Below are positions 1 to 4,520 of a stretch of DNA of 7,489 bases, in pieces (position 1 is the stretch's first letter; each line of letters opens with the position of its first letter). The stretch lies in the NCBI GenBank assembly GCA_003448685.1, contig DLXW01000042.1, positions 8,288 through 15,776 on the forward strand, read 5' to 3'. The notes under the pieces were generated by a model. That model worked only from the letters and a program-made list of their open reading frames with translations. It did not search any database and was not told the DNA's origin. Source of the DNA: Cyanothece sp. UBA12306. Its GTDB lineage: Bacteria > Cyanobacteriota > Cyanobacteriia > Cyanobacteriales > Microcystaceae. Both the position numbers and the translations under genes were made by a program.

Positions 1-148
1 GTAAGTTTTCGATCTACTGAGTATAGGGAAAACTTTTCCAAAGTTATGTTTTAACATAGTTCCTAAGACTTTAAAATTTAGCTGTTAGTCTTATTTTACT
101 GTGGGATCTAATCAACTTGATTCTTATTGTCTCAAATTAAGGAAACCA
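1..148. other. Non-coding stretch left of the IS200/IS605-like end
   Basis: All three plus-strand frames hit stops early; the first frame is open for only 17 codons from the window edge. No TnpB or other transposase C-terminus is recognisable here. A short dyad (ATGTT-TT-AACAT) lies near 46-57. If the hairpin to the right really belongs to an IS200/IS605 element, this could be its decayed 3' part, but the sequence itself gives no proof. Confidence 0.4.
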
Positions 149-206
149 CTAAGAAGCAGAAACCGACCGGGAATCCCCGCCCTTGTCGGGCGAGGGAGGA
201 TGTCAA
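149..206 (+). mobile_element. IS200/IS605-type right end (tnpB/omega-RNA 3'-end-like hairpin), relic
   Basis: A GC-rich hairpin stands out in AT-rich DNA: the stem CGCCC (178-182) pairs with GGGCG (188-192) over the loop TTGTC, and continues past one bulged A with TCCC (174-177) against GGGA (194-197). It is followed by GGATG and TCAA (203-206). From memory, cyanobacterial IS605/TnpB elements end in this way (GGAATCCCCG, hairpin, GGATGTCAA), and TCAA is a known right-end cleavage tetranucleotide in the IS608/ISDra2 group. In that family the hairpin is also the 3' end of the omega RNA, and the flanking DNA acts as guide. No tnpB is visible, so this is an end remnant or a non-autonomous copy. 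A glyA terminator is the alternative, but no T-run follows the stem on the minus strand. Confidence 0.5.
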
Positions 207-211
207 TAATC

Positions 212-1492
212 CTATGCAACAACAGCAGCAGTTTTTATCTGAGGATATAAAGGAAAGCGATCGCACAAGGACTTAACTCGATTCAAACAGTCATGTTTGA
301 CCACTTCATCTCCTTTACTCAGTAAATAATCAGCGATAATGTTGCCAATTTCTTTAAATTCACCTTCTCCCATACCCCGTGAACTTAAAGCAGGAGAACC
401 CAAACGTAACCCACTGGTAACAAAGGGAGACTCTGGATCGAAGGGGACAGTATTTTTGTTAGCAGTAATATTAATCTCACTGACTAAGCGATCGGCTTGT
501 TTTCCAGTCATTCCCACTGAACGCAGATCTACTAACATTAAATGGTTATCTGTACCTCCAGATACCAATTTAAAGCCCCTCTCCATCAATTGAGTCGCCA
601 TTGCTTGGGCATTGGCAATAACCTGGCCTGAATAGGCTTTAAACTCCGGTTTGAGTGCCTCTCCAAAGGCCACTCCTTTAGCTGCAATAACATGTTCTAA
701 TGGTCCTCCTTGGGTTCCTGGGAACACAGCTTTATCGAATTTTTTGCCTAAGTCTGCATCACGGGTGAGAATTAACCCTCCTCTTGGTCCTCGGAGAGTT
801 TTATGGGTGGTTGTGGTTACCACATCACAGTAAGAAATAGGACTTGGATGATGGCCTGTGGCTACTAAACCGGCAATATGGGCAATATCGGCCATTAAAT
901 AAGCGCCCACTTCATCGGCGATCGCCCGAAACTTATCAAATTCAATGATTCTCGGATAAGCGGAATAGCCACAAATTAGCATTTTGGGTTTTTCTTTGAG
1001 GGCTAATTCCCGAATTTGGTCATAATCAAGCCTTTCTGTGTCGGGGTTAACCCCGTAGTGACAAGCTTTAAACCATTTTCCAGAAACATTGACGGGGGAA
1101 CCATGGGTTAAATGTCCACCGTGGGAGAGATCCATACCCATAATGGTATCTCCAGGGTTCAGGAGAGCTAAAAAGACCGCAAAATTAGCTTGTGCGCCCG
1201 AATGGGGTTGAACATTAGCATGGGTAGCCCCAAAGAGTTCTTTAGCGCGATCAATAGCCAGTTGTTCTGCACGATCTATAAATTCACACCCACCATAATA
1301 CCGTTTTTTAGGTAATCCTTCTGCATATTTATTGGTTAGGACGGAACCTTGTGCTGCTAGGACCGCCTCTGAGGTAAAATTTTCGCTGGCAATTAATTCT
1401 AGATGATCCCGTTGACGTTGCAATTCTGCTTGAATAATCTCAGCCATTGCTGGATCACGTTTGGTCAAAATATCTAAATTAGTATCTGTCAC
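212..1492 (-). CDS. glyA: Serine hydroxymethyltransferase
   Basis: This is a cytosolic PLP enzyme that converts serine and tetrahydrofolate to glycine and 5,10-methylene-THF. It supplies one-carbon units and, in cyanobacteria, links to photorespiratory glycine. At 426 residues it has the normal bacterial length and appears complete. Visible signatures are [11 protein letters not shown] (31-41), the NKYAEG/KRYYGG substrate loop (54-68), HSGAQAN (97-103), the cofactor-contact segment MADIAHIAG (200-208), the PLP lysine K231 in [14 protein letters not shown] (226-239), and the carboxylate-binding R363 in SGLRLGSPA (360-368). The start codon is GTG. AGGA lies about 10 nt upstream, and the N-terminus begins at the expected distance from the SHMT core. 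The motif after R363 reads SSRG where many homologues have TTRG, a conservative change. Two HIP1 octamers lie inside the gene. The stop is 5 bp from the IS-like end on its left. It is transcribed alone. Confidence 0.98.
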   Translation of the reverse strand: MTDTNLDILTKRDPAMAEIIQAELQRQRDHLELIASENFTSEAVLAAQGSVLTNKYAEGLPKKRYYGGCEFIDRAEQLAIDRAKELFGATHANVQPHSGAQANFAVFLALLNPGDTIMGMDLSHGGHLTHGSPVNVSGKWFKACHYGVNPDTERLDYDQIRELALKEKPKMLICGYSAYPRIIEFDKFRAIADEVGAYLMADIAHIAGLVATGHHPSPISYCDVVTTTTHKTLRGPRGGLILTRDADLGKKFDKAVFPGTQGGPLEHVIAAKGVAFGEALKPEFKAYSGQVIANAQAMATQLMERGFKLVSGGTDNHLMLVDLRSVGMTGKQADRLVSEINITANKNTVPFDPESPFVTSGLRLGSPALSSRGMGEGEFKEIGNIIADYLLSKGDEVVKHDCLNRVKSLCDRFPLYPQIKTAAVVA

Positions 1493-1558
1493 TGTTGCTT
1501 AATCCTGTTACGTCCGATCACAATATCTCCGAGTTTATCAGAAAATCTCGTCAGCAGA

Positions 1559-1591
1559 ATAATCTATCATGGCCTTTAATGATTTTGTCCA
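1559..1591 (-). promoter_or_regulatory. Candidate glyA promoter
   Basis: On the minus strand TGGACA (1586-1591, 5/6 match to the -35 consensus) is followed about 17-19 nt later by the AT-rich block GATAGATTAT, which offers only imperfect -10 hexamers, such as TAGATT at 19 nt. It would give a leader of roughly 60 nt before the GTG. No operator is evident. This is pattern matching only. Confidence 0.3.
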
Positions 1592-1627
1592 ATTTTTGAA
1601 CTGATAAGCTATCTCCTAATTCGGAGT

Positions 1628-2006
1628 CATTCGTGACAATTTAAGGCTATAAGCCAGATGTTAAGCCAGTTTCGCCTCACAAGTTAAAATTGCAAAATCA
1701 GCAAAAATTAGCTAGTCCAAAATGATCAAGACCGCGATAAATCATTTCTAATGAAATACGGTCAAAAGGTAAAGAAAGTTCATCGGCTATTGCATCTCCT
1801 AAATCAATTAAAATGGCATAAAATAGCCACGTTCCCCATATCTGTAGTTTGACTCCATTAATAGAACCAACCCACAAATAACTCAAACCTAAAAGACGAT
1901 GATTTCTTTGGTGCCATTTTTCTTTTAATAATGGTAGGATTTCCTTTAATACTCTTTTTTTAACACCTCTTGACATTGGCTTCATTCTCTTAACTTGTCA
2001 CGAATG
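1628..2006 (-). mobile_element. MITE-like, internally deleted IS4-family element with 12-bp terminal inverted repeats
   Basis: CATTCGTGACAA at 1628-1639 is repeated as a perfect reverse complement at 1995-2006. GGAG occurs just outside both ends, offset by one base, so the ends may really be about 16-17 bp. The two ends enclose 379 bp containing one short transposase frame on the minus strand. A full IS4-type element is normally well over 1 kb, so most of the interior is missing. I could not settle a target-site duplication: the flanks (CGGAGT on the left, GTCTCC on the right) are mutually complementary rather than directly repeated. The element lies about 135 bp upstream of the glyA start and about 190 bp upstream of the divergent small gene. 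Confidence 0.7.
1698..1985 (-). pseudogene. IS4-family transposase remnant (internal deletion)
   Basis: The 95-residue frame contains LLGLSYLWVGSINGVKLQ (31-48), followed by a hydrophobic WLFYAILIDLGDAIADEL stretch and LPFDRISLEMIYRGLDHF. This is the region after the YREK motif in the C-terminal part of cyanobacterial IS4-type DDE transposases, recognised from memory. The catalytic Asp residues and the RW.IEE.F..K segment that should precede LLGLSYLW are absent. The basic first 30 residues (MSRGVKKRVLKEILPLLKEK) instead look like an N-terminal or upstream portion joined directly to the C-terminal block near residue 30. The C-terminus is also cut short by a stop soon after DHF. It cannot encode an active enzyme. 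Confidence 0.75.
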
Positions 2007-2126
2007 GTCTCCAAGTGGCAAAGTAGTTTTTTTAACGAGGATTTAGGCCTCACTCCAAAAACTTTTCGCTTTAAAAAGCCAGGTTTTAGACCCAATTTAA
2101 GATATGTAGCAATTTTAAGGGAAAGG

Positions 2127-2156
2127 GTGTCAATTTCTAAATTTTCCCCTTACAAT
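2127..2156 (+). promoter_or_regulatory. Candidate promoter of the small Cys-protein gene
   Basis: TACAAT (2151-2156, 5/6 to TATAAT) sits 38 nt before the start codon. GTGTCA (2127-2132, 4/6 to TTGACA) precedes it with an 18-nt spacer. The predicted leader is about 30 nt and includes the GGGAG ribosome-binding site at 2182-2186. The -35 is weak. Confidence 0.35.
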
Positions 2157-2193
2157 GGAGTTGATAATATTGGAGAACCTTGGGAGTAGTTAT

Positions 2194-2397
2194 ATGTTCG
2201 TTGTACTGACAAATGATAATGTCTTATCAGCTAGTGCTGTCTGTCAAGGCTGTTTACTGGCTAACAATCAAGGTTTACCCCGTTGGAATCAGGGAAAACT
2301 TAGTTGCGGTCATTCTGTAACTCCTTTGGATCATCATCAACCAGAACAATATGAATGTGAAATGGGCTTTCAGGTAGCCCAAATTGACGAAGCTTAA
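2194..2397 (+). CDS. Conserved cyanobacterial four-cysteine small protein, function unknown
   Basis: The protein is 67 residues, starting MFVVLTNDNVLSASAVCQGC. I chose the ATG at 2194 because GGGAG lies 7 nt upstream. The in-frame ATG 39 nt earlier would add 13 unlikely residues and lies next to the probable -10. Cysteines are at 17, 20, 38 and 55 (CxxC-x17-C-x16-C) with H40 and H47-H48 between them, a spacing compatible with a small zinc or metal site. There is no signal peptide or membrane helix, so it is probably cytosolic. I believe similar proteins (CQGCLLA, then GKL.CG, then C.MGF) occur widely in cyanobacteria as hypotheticals, but this is memory, not a search. It is the only convincing plus-strand gene here, convergent with tldD 125 bp away. 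Confidence 0.75.
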   Translation: MFVVLTNDNVLSASAVCQGCLLANNQGLPRWNQGKLSCGHSVTPLDHHQPEQYECEMGFQVAQIDEA

Positions 2398-2413
2398 GAT
2401 AAGCCAACTTTTT
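2392..2413 (+). terminator. Weak candidate terminator overlapping the stop of the small Cys-protein gene
   Basis: GCTTA (2392-2396) pairs with TAAGC (2400-2404) over a 3-nt loop, followed by CAA and CTTTTT. The stem is only 5 bp and includes the TAA stop, so it would be an inefficient terminator. Confidence 0.25.
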
Positions 2414-2492
2414 CTAGCTGAATTTCTAGCCGGCGACTCTCCCTTGAAGGTATGAGATGGTAACTGTTTTAACCCTCTTGTCACCCCTTTAG

Positions 2493-2524
2493 CTTCTGAC
2501 TCCTGACTTCTGACTTCTGACTTC
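2493..2524 (+). repeat. Heptanucleotide tandem repeat (CTTCTGA)n, STRR type
   Basis: Four 7-bp units (CTTCTGA, CTCCTGA, CTTCTGA, CTTCTGA) plus a partial CTTC run into the tldD stop codon. On the minus strand the unit reads TCAGAAG. Short tandem repeats of 7 bp are well known in cyanobacterial intergenic DNA (STRR). Here the last partial unit overlaps the tldD stop (2523-2525). Confidence 0.9.
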
Positions 2525-3917
2525 ATCTTGCTTCTCCTCCCACCGTAACATCTTTAATACGTAAGCTTGGTCCCCCACAGCCAACTGCTAAACCACTTTG
2601 TCCACCTTTTCCACAACCTCCTGATTCATCCCAATAGAAATCATTACCGATCGCTTCGATATTTCCGAGGGTTTTAAACACATTACCCGACAAAGTAACG
2701 TCTCTGACAGGTTCAGCAATTTGGCCATTGCGGATCATCCAAGCTTCCCCTGCACTAAAGGTAAACATCTCACCATTGGTCATTCCTCCTAACCAATTTT
2801 TAGCATAAACTCCTTCTTTAATGTCCATCAATAAATCCTCTACAGGAGTGTTTCCCCGTTCGATCCAAGTATTGGTCATCCGCACTAAAGGAGGATAATG
2901 ATAATTTAAACAACGGGCATTTCCGGTGGGGGTTTCGTTTAATTTTCCGGCGGTTTCTCTTGAATGCAACCTTCCGACTAAGACCCCATCATGAATCAAT
3001 TGGGTAGTGGTTGCCTGAACTCCTTCATCATCATAAAAATAACTCCCTCTGTGGCCTTGGGGGGCTGCACCATCAAAAATTTGTAGTATCTCAGGACCAA
3101 ATTTTCTGCCCAAACTCATTACTTCTAATAATTCAGGATTTTCGTACAACATATCGGCTTCTGAGAGGTGACCAAATGCCTCATGAACGAATAAACCTGC
3201 GAGAATGGGGTCAATCACTACTGTATAGTTATTGCCCTTTACAGGGGGCAAAACTAGGGCATTGACGGCACGTTGGGCGGCTCCCTCTACTTGTTGCTCT
3301 AGTCCTTCTAAATCTTGATAACCACGGCGAGAGCCCGTAGTTTCTCGTCCAGTTTGTACTGTTTCACCGGTTCTTGCGGTAGCTGAAAAGCGCATTTCGA
3401 GATCGGGCCAAGATTGTTCAATTAGAGTTCCTTCAGAAGTAGCTAGAAGGATATTTTGGGTGCTATCACCATAGCGAACTGAGGTGGTGATAATTTGATC
3501 GCTAAGAGTGCGTAAAATATTATTATAATGGTCACATAATGCCTTTTTTCGAGCTAAAGTAATTTGGCGGGGATCGATTCGAGTCGCTGGTAATTGACAA
3601 TGAATTTGAACTGGTTCAATTGGGGCCAGCAGGGTTTCATCATCCCCTACTATTCGGGCTGCTGCGATCGCTTCTTCCACTTGTCGTGATATATTGGATA
3701 AATCATTAAAGGAAGCGAATCCCCAGCCCCCTTTATAACAGGCTCTAACCTGACCACCTTGGGCAATGCTTTCGCTGAGTGTTTCTACTTTGTCTCCCCT
3801 AAGGACTATATTGGTCCCTTGAGAAGTTTCAACCCGAATAGCTAGGAAGTCAACGCGATCGCTGTAACGGTTAATCAATTCGGTTATCAAGTTTTTGTCA
3901 GTAGTAAGCTCAGACAT
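2523..3917 (-). CDS. tldD: TldD family metallopeptidase
   Basis: TldD, normally paired with TldE/PmbA, is a cytosolic zinc protease that degrades unfolded peptides and trims leaders. E. coli TldD/E matures microcin B17 and degrades CcdA. The protein is 464 residues from the ATG. It has the family N-terminal domain (LAIRVE...GDKVETLSES, ~25-50), then the HExxxH zinc motif HEAFGH (245-250) followed by LSEADML. Next come HRGSYFYDDEG (~289-299), NARCLNYHYPPLVRMTN (~333-349), LGGMTNGEMFTFSAGEAWMI (~376-395), and a C-terminal CGGPSLRIKDVTVGG in which C447 is a plausible third metal ligand. An in-frame TTG at 3935 has AAGGA 9 nt upstream and would add six residues. The ATG lacks a Shine-Dalgarno but gives a more usual N-terminus, so the start is uncertain. 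The tldE partner is not in this window. Two HIP1 sites lie inside. Confidence 0.95.
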   Translation of the reverse strand: MSELTTDKNLITELINRYSDRVDFLAIRVETSQGTNIVLRGDKVETLSESIAQGGQVRACYKGGWGFASFNDLSNISRQVEEAIAAARIVGDDETLLAPIEPVQIHCQLPATRIDPRQITLARKKALCDHYNNILRTLSDQIITTSVRYGDSTQNILLATSEGTLIEQSWPDLEMRFSATARTGETVQTGRETTGSRRGYQDLEGLEQQVEGAAQRAVNALVLPPVKGNNYTVVIDPILAGLFVHEAFGHLSEADMLYENPELLEVMSLGRKFGPEILQIFDGAAPQGHRGSYFYDDEGVQATTTQLIHDGVLVGRLHSRETAGKLNETPTGNARCLNYHYPPLVRMTNTWIERGNTPVEDLLMDIKEGVYAKNWLGGMTNGEMFTFSAGEAWMIRNGQIAEPVRDVTLSGNVFKTLGNIEAIGNDFYWDESGGCGKGGQSGLAVGCGGPSLRIKDVTVGGEAR

Positions 3918-4021
3918 AAGTTTCGAGTTAATCAAGGTTAGTTATCCTTTAGTTTGACACAGGAATTAACTGAGTTGTGACTAATTTTTTAATAATGTTA
4001 ATTGAATAATTAATTATGGGC

Positions 4022-4049
4022 ATAATATATTTAACCAAAGGTTAATCAA
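4022..4049 (-). promoter_or_regulatory. Candidate tldD promoter with a dyad in the spacer
   Basis: On the minus strand TTGATT (4044-4049, 4/6) and TATTAT (4022-4027, 5/6) are 16 nt apart. The perfect dyad TTAACC-AAA-GGTTAA (4031-4045) fills almost all of the spacer and overlaps the last two bases of the -35, a position typical of repressor operators. The implied leader is about 100 nt to the ATG. No binding protein can be named. Confidence 0.35.
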
Positions 4050-4268
4050 TAAGCTGTTAGTCATCATAAAACTACTGGTTAAGACCGAAGAGTTAAGGGA
4101 AAGAAGATTTAACCGTTTTTTTCCTAACTTCAAAATGCTTAGCATTCTTAACTGTAACAATTATCATTCGTTTGTTTGACACTGTTAAAAGCTAAAACTT
4201 TGTCTATTAAACCATTGCCCATGGCATAGCTCTTAATGCTATAGCTAATAACTAATTTATTTCTAATT

Positions 4269-4394
4269 ATGAAATACCCAAACTTATTAAGCATCATTGT
4301 TATGACTTTTCTTTTAATACAAATTTCCACTCCTATTCTGGGATTAATTAGTCTTAGTACTTGGGTTTTAAGATTAACATTGAAAACCAATTAA
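4269..4394 (+). CDS. Possible 41-residue hydrophobic peptide (doubtful)
   Basis: From ATG 4269 the frame reads MKYPNLLSIIVMTFLLIQIS and continues through a Leu/Ile/Ser-rich segment to TWVLRLTLKTN. Residues ~6-33 would make one membrane-spanning helix, with a basic end. There is no Shine-Dalgarno sequence, and no promoter with a proper spacer; a perfect TTGACA at 4176-4181 lacks a -10 at the right distance. The stop lies 2 bp before the MITE-like element. AT-rich DNA readily yields such frames by chance, and it matches no small photosystem or cytochrome b6f subunit I know. Confidence 0.2.
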   Translation: MKYPNLLSIIVMTFLLIQISTPILGLISLSTWVLRLTLKTN

Positions 4395-4396
4395 AG

Positions 4397-4506
4397 GGCG
4401 TTGCATATTTGCGGGATGATTTTGATTATTTATAATTTCAAAACCCTCTCCCTTCTCCCTTCTCCCTTCTCCCTTCTCCCCTGCTATCCCATGATGATGC
4501 AACGCC
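4397..4506. mobile_element. 110-bp MITE-like element with imperfect 21-bp terminal inverted repeats
   Basis: GGCGTTGCAT (4397-4406) is exactly inverted as ATGCAACGCC (4497-4506). After a 6-nt mismatch on each side the match resumes with GGGAT (4413-4417) against ATCCC (4486-4490). The flanks AAA (4393-4395) and TTT (4508-4510) extend the dyad. The ends look like IS termini of the GGCGTTGCAT type, but I cannot name the parent IS. The interior has no coding capacity and includes a heptamer repeat. The element lies 14 bp past the PBP stop. Its transcript would fold into one long imperfect hairpin, so it might also affect PBP mRNA 3'-end formation. Confidence 0.65.
4444..4480 (+). repeat. Heptanucleotide tandem repeat (CCCTTCT)n, STRR type
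   Basis: A 6-bp start (CCCTCT) is followed by four perfect CCCTTCT units (4450-4477) and a partial CCC. It is a pyrimidine-only tract on the plus strand and lies entirely within the inverted-repeat element. It is a different heptamer from the one at 2493-2524. Confidence 0.9.
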
Positions 4507-4520
4507 GTTTTTTCTAGGTG

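Larger units (their letters stand above)
1493..2193. other. 701-bp gap: glyA promoter region, IS4-like miniature element, promoter of the Cys protein
   Basis: From left to right the gap holds the glyA leader and promoter candidate (1493-1591), the internally deleted IS4-like element (1628-2006), and about 190 bp (2007-2193) leading to the small plus-strand gene. In 2007-2126 I see no gene or clear signal. The short plus-strand frame that crosses the right inverted repeat resembles nothing I know. Confidence 0.6.
3918..4520. other. ~600-bp AT-rich gap: tldD promoter region, doubtful short ORF, miniature element
   Basis: It contains the tldD leader, a promoter candidate with a 15-bp dyad (4022-4049) and the possible 41-codon plus-strand frame (4269-4394). 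It also contains the 110-bp inverted-repeat element (4397-4506) just past the PBP stop. A TTAACC (4109-4114) followed by G and T7, with a distant GGTTAA (4077-4082), could form a weak plus-strand terminator with a 26-nt loop. A small dyad AATGC-TTA-GCATT lies at 4134-4146. No RNA gene is recognisable. Confidence 0.55.

Noticed and set aside
174..197. Hairpin after glyA as an intrinsic terminator
   Set aside because: On the minus strand the stem is followed by ATTCCCGG rather than a T-run, and the hairpin plus TCAA context fits an IS end better.
1995..2189. 64-codon plus-strand frame (LGLTPKTFRFKKPGF), faintly like an AraC-type C-terminus
   Set aside because: It starts on TTG inside the inverted repeat of the IS4-like element, has no RBS, and the AraC resemblance is only a few residues. 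It also overlaps the likely promoter and leader of the Cys-protein gene.
2275..2526. 83-codon minus-strand frame opposite the Cys-protein gene
   Set aside because: It is built from the heptamer repeat (KSEVRSQESE) and the antisense of a supported gene.
4176..4210. Perfect TTGACA as a promoter for the 41-codon frame
   Set aside because: No acceptable -10 lies 16-19 nt downstream; the nearest AT-rich hexamers are 21-23 nt away.
4148..4390. 80-codon minus-strand frame in the tldD-PBP gap
   Set aside because: It has no RBS, no recognisable domain, AT-driven composition (Ile/Asn/Lys rich), and overlaps another low-quality frame on the opposite strand. It is probably chance.
4444..4480. CRISPR-like repeat array
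   Set aside because: The units are contiguous 7-mers without spacers, so this is a simple tandem repeat.
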